Source: Sporodiniella umbellata (lineage: Eukaryota > Mucoromycota > Mucoromycetes > Mucorales > Rhizopodaceae). Taken from it: a stretch of 64,000 bases of DNA. The translations under genes and the position numbers were made by a program. Below are positions 45,810-57,572 of the stretch, piece after piece. The stretch lies in assembly GCA_025677835.1 (NCBI GenBank), contig JAIXMR010000031.1, positions 124,001 through 188,000 of the forward strand. The letters run 5' to 3'. The number at the start of each line of letters is the position of its first letter. The first letter of the stretch is position 1. The notes beneath the pieces were generated by a model. That model searched no databases. It saw nothing but the letters and a program-made list of their open reading frames with translations, and had not been told where the DNA came from.

Positions 45810-46530
45810 CTGTTAGCTTGTATATTTGTGTGTATAAAACAAAAGGATAAAAATAAGTGACGTTATTGTATTTATTTTCTTTTTCAACTTTAAGACTGTC
45901 AAGCAGTAAAAAAAAAAAAACAGACTATCAATAGCTTGATAACGAACCTTTGTTTTTTTTGCTAGACTGAGTGTTTTATGTCGTTTCAGTTTACAAAAAG
46001 TTACTTTAAAATGATTACTGTTACCAATAGGCCTTGAGTAGCCTTTGTAGAGCAGTATTTTTTAGATCGCCACTCCACCTGCCTAGTTTTTACAGTAGAG
46101 TGAATATTTTAGATAAACAGTCAAATGAATGCAAACAAAACTTCACTTGTGCTCTTGGAAATTACAGGTTTTATTCTTTCTGCTTTTTACAGGCACCATA
46201 CCTAGCTGTTGGTAAAGTTCAAAATCATTCAGATTAGAGTGAAATTACAGCCAAAAGCGACGATTTTTTAAGAAATGTCAGATATACTTGAGACTCTTTT
46301 TTTTTTTTTTTTTTTTGGATAAGAGCCACAGTTTTATATATTATTAAAGGCAAATAGACCTTTATCTTATTACCCTTTTTTTGGTTTTTCACAAGAAAAC
46401 CTGTTTCGCGTTTGTATTTGAGACGCATGTTTGTTTGGCAACTGTATGACTAAAAATTCATATTAACTGACAGGGCCAATTAAAAGCCTTTTTTTTTTTC
46501 AAAATTATTTTTTGCATTTTAACTTTTAAC
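45810..46530. other. Intergenic, 0.7 kb, divergent promoters
   Basis: Between the MCUR1-like gene (-) and the Rad60-like gene (+). No supported coding. Confidence 0.6.
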
Positions 46531-48000
46531 ATGAGCGATTTTGACATTCTTAATGCTGGAAACAAAAAATCCTTTTTTTCTTCACTCAACAAACGTAAGC
46601 TTCATGCCCAAAAAAACTTGTAGAAAACGAAATATAGAAACACTCTTTCATAGGAAAGAGACTGGGCTATGACGATTCCGAATCTTCCGACGATGATAGC
46701 ACTTTCAGTAGACACCCTAAACATATCCACGAAAACCCCAACAAAAAACTACCGGCAAAGCAGGAGTCTAAAGCAAAAAAATCAACAGAACAAAATTTGC
46801 CTAAACAAGAGTTGACTGAACAGTTACATAAACGAACTCTCAGACCGACGCTGCATATTAATGACACTCCGCAAACAACGAATGTAGAGCTCCCCACCAG
46901 CTTTGAAAAACTACAAGGGCAGCTGGAATCGGTAACGCCAATGACAATAAAAGAGCCGAAAGAACTTTCTTCTCCTATTAAAGAGCAGCTTGTTATGTAA
47001 GTTAGCGAAACCAAGAGAAAGAGAAAGCGCATTAGGCAATAATGGACTCAATAAGCCCAGTACTAGTTTGTCTTCTGACGAGAACGATCAGGAATCAAAC
47101 AGCATTACGGATGTAGGCATTGACGATTTGGATCCTGATTTAGCCATATATTTAAAGGAAGACAATAATAAACCTGTAGAGCCCAAAAAAATCACAATCA
47201 AACTACAATATGTTACTCCAGAGCATGCAACAGATTCACAGTATACAGCCATTATAGAAAAGTTGTTGAAACCAATGAAAGTAATTGTGATGAATGTAAG
47301 TAGTCTTTTTTCATCTCTTTCTTTCTGAAAAAATAAGCTTTAAATGACAATAATATTATTTATTTTCAGGATGAACAATTCGATAAAATCCTAACTATAT
47401 TCTGCAACCACAAAAAATTAAAAAAGGCAGAGGTAGTTTTGAGCTATAAAGAAGACAAAGTTTTTGTACGAGGAACGCCAGCAGGCCTTGGTATGGACGG
47501 ACCAGAAACTCACCTAATGTGTAAAAAATCTCTGCCTTTTTTCATAACGTTTCTTTAAGTTTTACCTAGCAGTTATCTTTTTCTTATAGATGTCTATCCA
47601 ATACATACATGGGATGAAAAGCTGATAAAGGAAGAACAGATAAAGTCTGAATTGAGATCAAAACTAGATCAGCCTGAACCGAGTATCGGGGACGAGGACA
47701 CACTGTTGGAAGAAGACAATAAGATGATTATTAAATTAAGGGGAAGCGATAGAAAGGAAATCAGTCTTCGAGTGAAACCAGTAGAGTTATTAAGGGGTTG
47801 TTGGTAGTTTTGTTCTAATATCAACTGACATGTTTTAGAGTACTTTGTTATCTGCTGTTACTGATATGTACAAAAAAATAACTAAGATTGAGGGGAACAT
47901 TCAACTCGATTTTGAAGGAGAACAGCTGGACCTGGATTTAACAATAAGCGGGACAGAGTTGGAAAGTGAGGATCTTCTTGAAGTAACTATTAAGAAATGA
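46531..48000 (+). CDS. RAD60: Rad60/Esc2/NIP45-like protein with SUMO-like domains
   Basis: RENi-family proteins have tandem SUMO-like domains and act with the SUMO system and Smc5/6 in genome stability. N-terminus MSDFDILNAGNKKSFFSSLN, then after an intron RKRLGYDDSESSDDDS, a disordered region. A 64-nt intron (46989-47052, alternative acceptor 6 nt later) joins KEQLV to TSLSSDENDQ. First SUMO-like domain: KKITIKLQYVTPEHATDS with KPMKVIVMN/DEQFDKILTIF and GTPAGLGMDGPETHLMY. Second: NKMIIKLRGSDRKEISLRVK, STLLSAVTDMYKKITKI and IQLDFEGEQLDLDLTISG, ending DLLEVTIKK. Neither domain ends in a di-Gly for conjugation. About 390 residues. The next gene starts 113 bp downstream on the same strand. Confidence 0.8.
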
Positions 48001-48113
48001 ATAGCAATAACAAGAATTTTAAAAATAAAATATTTTTGTGAGAAATATGCTATCCCTTTACTATAAATATATTGTTTCCATTCCCTATCTTTTTTCTTTT
48101 TATCTTAAAAATT

Positions 48114-49550
48114 ATGGTACGCTTTCACGCTTTAATTTTTGCCACTTTGGCTAGTGTCTACGCTTTGAGCCCCGAGGCTGCCATCAAATTAAAAACTGAA
48201 TTGGCTGCTGGAAATATCGTTCCTCATGGTAATAGCTTAACTCACTTTCAATCTTGAAGCTAACTTAAACAGTGTTTGGGCAGTTTGAACCCAAGATGGA
48301 GTTAAAAGTTCAATATGATGATTTGGTTTTGACAAACGGTATGGAAATCACTTCAGTTCAAGCTAACAAAGCACCAATGGTTTCGTTTGAGCGTTTATCT
48401 GCAGATAAAGAGTATACTGTTGCCATGGTAAGTTTTTTTTTTTTTAAAAAAAAAATATAATGCTGTAGTTGAACTTAAGAAAATAAACTAAACGATAGTT
48501 TGACGCCAACACACGCCTTTATCATTGGGTTGTGACAAACATCCATGGTAAGTAAATTCATATAATACGATTTTTTTTTTTTTTTTTTTGTATTCTAAAT
48601 ATACTAACGTTCTTTTTTTTTTTCAAAAAAAAACAAACAAACTTTAAGGTGTAGAGAACGATGGAACCTCAGCTAACATTCAAATCCCTTACAAGGAAAC
48701 CATTCCTAACCACCGTTACATTTTTGCTGTATTTGAGCAAACAGAAAAAGACCAATTTATGGCTCTTAGCGATCACTTTGATATTAAAGAATTGACGAGC
48801 AACCGTCTTCAATTGGCCTCAGCTTTGTATATGCAGCAAAGAGACGGTATTGATTTAAAGAAACGGGCTGAAGAATCGCCTGAATTTCGTAAGATTGCCA
48901 ACGGCCTTGCTGACAATTTAAGGGGAGTCTTGAAAGAATACGGTGTAGAGCTTGGTAGACAAATTGGAAAAAATGAAGATTACGATCAAGGGAGATCCTT
49001 TGCTTCATCTTTTGAAGCTATTCGAAGTATTTTAGAAGAAAGAAGACTTACCGATACAGATGGTAAAATTGCGTCTGCATCTTTAGTTGACCAAGGTGCG
49101 GCTTTTGCCTCATCTTTCGAGGCTATTAGAAGTGTGCTTGACGATAAACAAAAAGTACACAATATACCATCTCCATCCGTTCAGGCTATGGCTGTTCCTA
49201 CCTCAGGTTATCAAGGCACAAATCAACTTATCAGTGACAGTGACCTTGAATCTATCAAATCTATTCAAAGTGTGATTGACAGAGTTGCTCGCGGCTTTCA
49301 AGGTCACGCCTCGGCACCAGCTAGTCCTCTTCAAACTCCTGCCCCATCATATGGTACTAGAAGCAGTCTTACACCTCAAAACAACGGCCCCGATACCAAA
49401 CTGATTGATGATGTTTTGAACGTTATGGATAGCATACTGGATTTGCAGAAGAAAGTATCAAATCAAATTGAACAAAACAGACAAGCGAAAGGACGTGACA
49501 GCGAGTATAATTACGAATATGAGCCTCTCACTCCAAGCCGCGCCCTTTGA
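48114..49550 (+). CDS. Secreted PEBP-family protein with repeat-bearing C-terminal extension
   Basis: PEBP proteins bind phospholipids or inhibit proteases or kinases. Signal peptide MVRFHALIFATLASVYA. The PEBP core starts SPEAAIKLKTELAAGNIVPH and continues across introns (after VPH, AM and NIH): KMELKVQYDDLVLTNGM, YTVAMFDANTRLYHWVVTNI, a diverged form of the ligand-site segment DPDAP...LHW, then IPYKETIPNHRYIFAVFEQT, which fits the PxGxHRY position. The core ends near HFDIKELTSNRLQL. About 210 further residues follow with two copies of a 35-residue unit (DQGRSFASSFEAIRSILEER and DQGAAFASSFEAIRSVLDDK) and a helical end DDVLNVMDSILDLQKKV. The extension is not part of ordinary PEBPs. Convergent with the Tat-SF1-like gene. 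Confidence 0.82.
48984..49160 (+). repeat. Two 105-nt coding repeats in PEBP extension
   Basis: Units begin at 48984 and 49089 (DQG-x-x-FASSFEAIRS), 35 codons apart, each about 20 residues conserved. A weaker third copy may follow near 49240 (DLESIKSIQSVID). Confidence 0.8.
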
Positions 49551-49649
49551 AACACTCAATTTTAATTTTATTTAAACATTCTTTTTTTTTTTTTTGCAAT
49601 TTTTTTCTTTTGGTTTTTTTTTGTTTCTTAAACATAAATAAAACTAGGA

Positions 49650-50873
49650 TTATGGCGTCTTGACATTTTCTTCCCCACCTTGCTCTTCCAGCCATTTTGC
49701 ATACTTCTCTAAACGCTGTTTTTCAGCTTCCTCGTCTTCTTGTGTGTTATTTTTGCCTCCGCTCTTTTCGTACTTCATTTTGCCATCAAATATCTCGGCA
49801 ACGATTTGCTTTCCTGCAAAAAAACGGTTGTTCATCAACTGTTATAGATTACGCTTAGTAAAAGGACATTTGATTGCTTATTGTTCTTACTAAAACGCAT
49901 GCATCAGCGCTCTCTTTTTCTTTGAACCTTATAGAAATAATGCCTCCTGGTGATTTCTTTACGAATTATTGAGTAAAACATGAGTGTCATAAGGACAAAA
50001 TACTTACATCGTAAAGTATAACATTCGTTACTTCACCCAACCTCTCACATTCATCACGTACATCTTCCTTCAATTCTAGTAAAAGCGTTGGGTCATCGTC
50101 CAACTCTTGTTGCGTATACATGTTCTTTAGGATAACAATCTTTGCAAACTTCTCTTGTCTTTTTCCTGACTCATCGTCTACCCAATCTAGTCTTCTCTGA
50201 AACTGTTGCATTTTCTTTTTTAGTTTACTCTTGTTTGCCGTTTTTTTCTCAACAGGTCCTTTTTTCTCTTTAAAAACGGCCTTCGATACCAACATTTTTG
50301 TGTTCACATCTCCTGGTCTCAGCTCTGATTCATCCAACAATTCTATTGCAAGTGGGATGGATTCCTCTTTAAAGTAACTAACTAAAGCATCTCCTTTTGG
50401 AATGCCATTGTCGTCTTTGTATATTTTGATTTTGGCTTCCCCTGTTTCCAAATCCTCCATAATCATGCCGCATTTACCGAAGGTTGTTTTTAGCTCTTCC
50501 TCAGTAGTGTCTTTAGGAAGTCCTGTAACATATACTGAAGTGATCTTTTCAATCTTGGGCTTTTTTTGAGTTTCGTCCTTGTCGTAAGTGGATAAAGGTC
50601 TTTTTGTTTTTTTCTCTTTAGGTTGAACTTCTTCTTCCACTCCTTCAATAGCATAAACGGATGCTTGAGCTTGCATTAGTTCCTCATTGTACTTTGTTAA
50701 AAAAAAATCAGTAATCGCTATAGTGTTTTTGGATGTACCATTGGAAACCAAGCATTCAGTTTTTCGTCGTACTCATAAGACAAATTGTCCTCGCCTACAT
50801 AGAAATATTTCCCTGTCTCTTTGTTGATTTTGATGCGAGGATCGTTTGCAAAATTAGGTTTTAAAGCTGACAT
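49650..50873 (-). CDS. CUS2: Tat-SF1/Cus2-like U2 snRNP-associated splicing factor
   Basis: Tat-SF1/Cus2 proteins bind SF3b1 and help U2 snRNP remodelling in the nucleus. Start at 50873: MSALKPNFANDPRIKINKET and YEYDEKLNAWFPM, followed across an intron by FFLTKYNEELMQAQASVYAI. RRM1: KITSVYVTGLPKDTTEEEL, GEAKIKIYKDDNGIPKGDAL, then VSYFKEESIPLAIELLDESE. A basic linker (KTANKSKLKKKMQQFQRRLD) carries a conserved WVDDESG. The second domain is a UHM: KIVILKNMYTQQELDDDPTL, LKEDVRDECERLGEVTNVIL, SPGGIISIRF, then after an intron the R-x-F-like LMNNRFFAGKQIVAEIFDG. It ends with EEAEKQRLEKYAKWLEEQG. Introns after WFPM, LYD and VL all keep frame. About 390 residues. Confidence 0.92.
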
Positions 50874-52278
50874 GTTTAAAAAAATTTTTAAGCGTATCTG
50901 TTGGTCTGAAAAGGTTGATTTGCAATGCTACCTTTGTCGGCCAATCAAAGATTTTGTTTTGTAAATTGGCTACAAATAACTTTAAAAACGCTTTGTATTT
51001 TTAAAATCATAACAGGGTATTAAACTTTGCGTGTACTTTGGACATCTTATATATCAAACGTTATTAACTTACTGGAAGAGGGACCTACAGTAGGTTTGTG
51101 TTTTTTAGCTTTACCTCTATCCTATAGATTGACGAAAGTTATCAAGTATCAATAGTAGAGTAGTTTGCGTTAGATACAGCATGTTTGAGCAAAACTTTAG
51201 AGGTTTTTTTTTTTCTAGCTACTTAGTATGGGATGTATTCAAAAATGTCTTGTATGTATAATTTCGTTTTATATAACTCAATCACAAGTCCAAATTCTCA
51301 AAAAAAAAAAAAAAAAACAACGTCTTTTGTAACATTATGCTGTAAAGAAAGCTGTTGTTCATCAACTCATTTTTGTTTGTTAGCGATGAGCTATTGATAT
51401 TAGAAATTACCTCAATAAAGTATGATCTGCTGAAGACTCGCATTATCTATACAAATGGTTGTAGAACTGACAGTTGTTATTATACCAAAGTGGTACACTT
51501 CAGGCTTTATAGATGTACAGTTGGAGGGAATGATCATTTGTTTTTTATACAAGAATTTTTAGTCTTTTTAAAAACTGTACACCGAAAATTGAATTGAACA
51601 TTTAAAAAAAGTACTTAAAGACTATACAAACTGGTTCTATTGAGCGACTGATGCCAGAAAGCTTTCCCATTTTTTTTTTCTGTCATCGCACCATAAAGCT
51701 ATAATTTTATGAAAATCAAATACCAGAGCTCATATTTTGTTAATATGTCAGTAAGCAGCTGTATACAATTACTTTTTTGATTAGTGTTGTGTTGAAAGTT
51801 TTTTGTAAAAGTAAAATGATCATGTTTGAAGTGCTCTTAATCTCTTTTATGGCGCCTTCAACTAACGTGACAAGTAGTTATGTTTCGTTTATATATACAG
51901 ATACGCTTGTTGTAATTTCTATAGTCTTCCTTCAACCGCTTCCTTTGGTTTTGTGTTTAAAATCCTTGTGCCTGTGGTCTTAGAATTGAAGATTCTATAC
52001 AAAAGTTTTCTTGTTTCTAAAAGCTTGGCAAATATGTACTAAAAATCTTTTAACAAATCGTATTTTGGTTGAAAATACAATGTATCAGAAAAGAAATCAA
52101 AGTATAGTACAAGATAACCATTATAGGTCTCTAAAGCTCTCTTTGCGGACCATTTTACATGCAAAATTAAACTCTATACTTTATTCATCATGAATCGGCA
52201 TTTGAATAGTACATAGGCATCTTTGCACTTCCGTCTTGATTCCCCCCCTCGTTCTGTTTCTTTTTTTCTTTCAAACTA
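50874..52278. other. Intergenic, 1.4 kb
   Basis: Divergent upstream region of Tat-SF1-like and SCYL2-like genes. Frames at 51355-51597 and 51777-51983 are rich in Phe/Leu/Ile and unsupported. Confidence 0.55.
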
Positions 52279-55200
52279 ATGAGTGCGGCATTTTACTCTT
52301 TTATTAATTCGGTCACCAACCCCATTACTTCTAAGTACGAAATAAAATCACAAATTTCTACTTCGGGTTTATGGAAGATTTATCGAGGCCAAAGAAAGAC
52401 TTCAGGAAAAGAAGTTGCACTTTTTGTAAAGCAGCTGAGACACTTCCTTTTTCTTCATAGAATGCTAAATTGGTTTATAGATTTTCGAAAAAAAGACAAT
52501 AGACAGCGGTGGGTTTAAGCGGGATAAAACAAAACAAGATTTGGAGCTAGTACATGACCTTTTAAAAAAGGAGGTACAAATGTGTAGAAGTTCAGGTTAA
52601 ATTTGCTGATCTTATTGTTAGGCCGGGAACTTGGCAAAATTAAGGCATCCTTCTGTCCTTGAAGTAGTAGAGCCTATGAGTGAATCGCGCAGCTCTATTG
52701 TCTTTGTAACGGAGCCCTTAATTGGATGTTTGACTCATTTAGTAAAAAGTTCAGAAAGCTACTCTTCTGATTCTTCTGGCACTGGCCTCGATCTTGATGA
52801 GCTGGAAGTAAATATTGATTGCCGTTTTTTTTCAGAAGAAAAGAAAGGTGTTTACACGTTTAGTTTGAGCTAACAATTTCAAGATTCAAAAAGGGCTGCT
52901 GCAAGTAGGCAAAGGGCTGCAATTTTTTAATGACGCGAAAGTAGTGCACCATAACCTAAATACCGATGCTATATTTGTAAATTCTAAGGTAAGGTTACAC
53001 CACTCAAAATATCAGCACTCACATTCAATTACATAGGGGGATTGGAAAATTGGAAGGTAATTATATACATGTTGAAACTATGAAAATGACACAAAAAGTA
53101 GTTTGGGATTTGGAGTGTTCCTAAGTAACGAGGGGGCATCAAAAAGTTACGACTACAACGATTCGCTTCACAAGGCTTGCCAAATTGATCTTGATTATGC
53201 AGGTACTTACGAAAATAAAACATTATTCAAAAGATGTAACCTGATTAATTTTAGCCCCTGAATTTGTTCTGAACAACGATATTTGTCAAGCAAACGATAT
53301 GTTTGCTTTAGGATGTCTAGCCTATGCAGTTCATAACAAAGGCGTTTCTATACTAAAAACTTTTAACAGTGAACACAGTTACCAAAAGCAAGTTGAATCT
53401 ATAAACAAAAATCCTTTTAAAAACATGCCAGCTCATTTACGGCCTGTGCTTACTTTACTTTTTTCCTTGGACCCAAATCGGCGCATGACAGCAAAGGAGT
53501 TTCAAAACTCCAAGTATTTCGATAATATACTGGTATCTACCATACGGTTTTTGGAGGGGTTTCCAGAAAAAACTAAAGAGGAAAAAGCACAATTTATGAA
53601 AGGACTGTCTAAGATTTTGCCGCAGTTTCCAGAAAGAATAATCAAAAGAAAGGTACTTTTTTTTATATCACTTTATATAACAAGTTTTAAAACACACCTT
53701 AAATAGATACTACCTTCTTTGTTGGAAGAGCTAAAAAACTCGCAATTACTTCCTTATACCATACCCAATATAATGAATATATGTTTGAATTTAGATCAGC
53801 ATGAGTTTTCTGAAACCGTATTACCCCATCTAAAACCGGCTTTTCTTGTTAGAGATCCTCCTCAAAACATGATTGTCCTTCTAGAAAAACTTGATATATT
53901 ACAGTCTAAAACTTCCAGAGAGACATTCCGTGATGGTAATTAAATGAAAACTAACGAATCTATCTGTTTTCTGATAATTACTGGTAAAAAGATGTTATGC
54001 CATTAGTTTATGCATCATTAGAGTCTCCGACAGCTATCGTGCAAGAGAAGTCTCTTAGAATCATACCTTCTCTGGCACAATCTTTGGACTACACTACCGT
54101 AAAAAGCTCTCTATTTCCCCGTATTCAAGTAAAATAACAAACCTTTTCTAGCACAAAAAGATTGCTTACAAAATGTTTAGGTAGTATTTTCACAAACTAC
54201 CGCCCTCTCAGTCAAAGTAAGCACACTTATTTGCTTTCACTCAATGGTCAAAGTTCTGGACAAGTTTACAATTCAAGAGAAACTAGTCCCTGGCTTAAAA
54301 AACATTAAAACAAAGGAGCCGGCTGTCATGGTAAGCTAATCGGTATATCATGTATATGGTTTTGTATCTGAGAAAAAAATAGCTTGCTACATTAGCAGTT
54401 TATGACGAGATTGGGAAAACTGCAGATAAAGAAATAATTGCGACAGAAATTTTGCCCCAGTTATGGAAAATGAGTTTTGGACCCTTACTAAACCTAGAAC
54501 AGGTAGAGAAAGAATATCTATTTTCGTATATTTATTTGTTTGGACGCAGTTTCAAAAATTCATGAAAACAATAAGGGAATTAACTGATAGGGTGGAAGAA
54601 TCACATATAAGACACTTGAAAGAAGCAAAATCGCTTGAAGAACAAACAAGCAGTATCAGCATGTCGTCTAAAGCCAACAATGATACTACAGATAATATCG
54701 ATTTCGAATCTTTAGTACAAGGCAATAGTTTGTTGAAAAGCACTTCAGAAAGTAGACCAATGAATACAGCAGCTGATAGCACCTCACAATCTGCTACACT
54801 ATCCTCTTGGTCTTCGTCTATCTTGAACTTATCTGACTCAAATCATCAGTCAACAACAAAAAGTAGCTGGGATATTAATCACATTGATTTGATAAACCCC
54901 AAAACCAGCAACACAAGCACTAAAGCTGGAACTTTTGGCTCGCATAGTTCTGTTATGACACCGACAGACACTTTAAATAGTCAAAGTTCTCTTAACAATA
55001 CTTGGAATACGTCTATTAATATGGGGCATAACAACGCAAACCATTTTGCTAATTGGAGCTCGGGTAACGGTTTATCGGCACCAAAATCCAACCAATCCGC
55101 TCTAAAAAACAACACTTCTCCTATGACGACAATACATCAAACACCAGCAAGCAATGGAATCAACTACAGCTCTCTTGGATCTTTTTCAGGAAATTCATCT

Positions 55201-55332
55201 TCAATACCAGTTTTAAAACCGCCTACCATGAATACTGTTCAATCTACATTACCATACTCGAAAACCTCGTCAACTACAACAAATAATGTTCCTAAAAAGT
55301 TTGATTTTCACGCTTTTGATCCTTTAGCATAG
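52279..55332 (+). CDS. SCYL2: SCYL2/CVAK104-like pseudokinase
   Basis: SCY1-like pseudokinases act in clathrin-dependent traffic at TGN and endosomes. Opening MSAAFYSFINSVTNPITSKY matches the family; the N-lobe has SGLWKIYRGQRKTSGKEVAL and, after an intron, IFEKKTIDSG. C-lobe motifs are degenerate: VVHHNLNTDAIFVN replaces the HRD loop and GDWKIGSLGFG replaces DFG, the latter built partly from a 20-nt microexon at 53037-53056. APEFVLNN and ANDMFALGCLAYAVHNKG follow. HEAT-like repeats run from FKNMPAHLRPVLTLLFSLDP through LPSLLEELKNSQLLPYTIPN and MPLVYASLESPTAIVQEKSL. The C-terminal 240 residues are Ser/Thr/Asn-rich, ending KKFDFHAFDPLA. About 10 introns. Tandem with NUDCD1, 277 bp apart. Confidence 0.93.
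53037..53056 (+). other. 20-nt microexon of SCYL2-like gene
   Basis: Bounded by catag upstream and gtaat downstream, it encodes GDWKIG of the degenerate DFG region and keeps frame with both neighbours. Confidence 0.75.
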
Positions 55333-55609
55333 TGATTCTTGCTTTTGTAAAACCCATTTAAATTTTTTTGTAGTCTTTTTTATCTAGAATTAGAACTACT
55401 GCTTGCTCGATCTGTTAAGTTTTGCTGACTTCTGTCTCTTCATTTTGAAACATGTCAAAACGTTTGTCAGAATCTGCAATCTTGAACGAAATTAAAATCT
55501 TGCGTTATTTTAAAAACAAAACTTTCAGGGTTTCAATCCAGTTATTTTAAACTGAGAGTTGAACAGCTCCATAGATTTCCATTTTTTTTTTTCAACTTTT
55601 GGATCAAGC

Positions 55610-57413
55610 ATGGACATGCAGCTTAGTCATGATCCAACGCTCATAAACGCTAAATTTGAAAGCTACAAGCTTCGATCTTGTGCCGAAATTGCTACCGTAT
55701 CTCGCTTTGATCTATCTGATGCAGGAATAAATACTGAAAATGATTCTACGACTGATCATACTAAACACGGGTTCAGGGATCTGCAAGCCCGATTTCGTCA
55801 AAATCACCTTTTCTATGGATACCCTTTAGACGAAAACAGGTCTAGTAATTTTCTGGTAGATAAAGATTACCAATTGCATATAGTAGTCTTTGACAAGGTA
55901 AACTTAGCTTATATTGAACGGGAGTATATAAACATTTTTTAAGAGAACAGAAGCCTGTCAGTTTCATTGCGTTAGCCAGCTAATCAGGCCCATAGGATCA
56001 ATACCCTCCTATGCAGAGCCCGATAAAAATGTACCCATTGGCTCTCAATCATGCTCTATCCTTGCAATTAGCAATAAGCTACTCTTAGCATCAAACGGAG
56101 TGGGCGACATTGAGCTAATTGGTATTGAAGAAAAGAACGGCCGCTTTTTAGGTGTTCCGCTAGGTTTCGCATGCTACACAGGTGTAGGGAATGAAGGGAT
56201 TCAGCCAGTGCCTTGTTATCTTCTTACAGTGCGTCAGGTTAAGCAGCATGTATATTTTGTTGTATGCAGTAGAGCTGCAAGCAAAAACACAGAGTTTCAT
56301 ATTGCCACGCTTGAATTTGAGATTCCGTCTGTTCAAACTACAGAGCGTGCAGAGGATGGCTCTATTATTCTAAGTCTCAACACTTTACATATTCAAACTG
56401 GACCTGAAGTTCCCGTATACTGCGCTATTACCCCTAACAAATACTGTATATTGGCTAGTGAAACTAAATATAACCAAGCTCAAAACAAAGATGATATACC
56501 TACAAATGAAATAGCCAAAACACCACTTTATAAATGGAGTCAGGAAGGCCAAGATATTACAATTTGGATTCAGCTACCAGAAGCTACACCCAAAGCAGCT
56601 GTTAGCTGCCAATTTTTGTGTGAGCATCTCTGTTTAATTGTCAAGGATACACCAATTACTCTACCCTTTCGCAAATTCTGGGGTACAGTACGCACGGAAG
56701 ATTGTGTATGGACAATAGAGGATAACCAGTTGACCATGTTTTTGACTAAAACAGAACCAAACACGCGTTGGCCACAAATTTTCGAAAAAGACGATGGCAT
56801 ACCTGAAACGTTGTCTGTCAGCCAACTTGCCGATATTAATTCGAGCCTGGCCAAGTTTACATCAGATGAGCAGCAAGGCCCTGTTCAGGCAATACAACAC
56901 CCGTCTGTAACAGCAATGGATGTGGACGACGATATTGACGATCTAGGGCAGCCCATATTTTTTAGTGTATACGACATTCATGGACATCAAACACAAGAGA
57001 TTTCTTCTTACGCTTACAACTGGATTGGGTCGTCTTTTCAAGACGACTCTTCTCTCGGTTCGGTTTGCCTTGGACTTGATGTAGACGGTTTGGTATTCAA
57101 GTTGTCTGAGGAAAAAGGAGAGGTTCAAATCAAGCACACGGACACATTGGATGCCTTTTCCTTTGTTCAAGCATCCAAACGAGACGCTAGATATATTATG
57201 CATGACTTTTCTCTACATTTCGGATGTATCATTGAGAGTAATCGAAATGCATACATATACTTTCACCATAATGACAAGCGAGCAGTCGAAGCACAAACAC
57301 TGGTTGATGTTACATTAGGGGGTGATGTTAATGTGATAGGAGCACAGCTCATAATGAACAGAACGATCATGATACTGACAGAAACTCAAGTGGTTACTAT
57401 TCAACTAAAATAA
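55610..57413 (+). CDS. NUDCD1: NUDCD1/CML66-like CS-domain protein
   Basis: NudC-domain proteins are Hsp90-linked co-chaperones; NUDCD1 interacts with RNA helicase DHX15 in animals. Start at 55610 (MDMQLSHDPTLINAKFESYK), with NHLFYGYPLDENRSSNFL, then an intron after VVFDK joining RTEACQFHCVSQLIRP. A beta-propeller-like part (GSQSCSILAISNKLLLASNG, LTVRQVKQHVYFVVCSRAAS) flanks a central CS domain: PLYKWSQEGQDITIWIQLPE, LIVKDTPITLPFRKFWGTVR, CVWTIEDNQLTMFLTKTEPN and the conserved TRWPQIF. A second propeller-like half ends MTILTETQVVTIQLK-like (MILTETQVVTIQLK). The CS Trp residues are all present. About 585 residues, close to animal NUDCD1. CoA-transferase follows 159 bp later in tandem. Confidence 0.92.
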
Positions 57414-57572
57414 CCCACATTAGGTTACACGTATTTTTGCAAAAGGGAAAAGTGTTTACGCGAATTAATAAAGTGTGGGGAAGTTAATCATTCCTTTTCT
57501 TTTACTTTTTCTTTTCTTTTTTTTTTTAAAAAAAAAACATTTTTAGTGCTCTGTTTATATCGAAATTCGACC

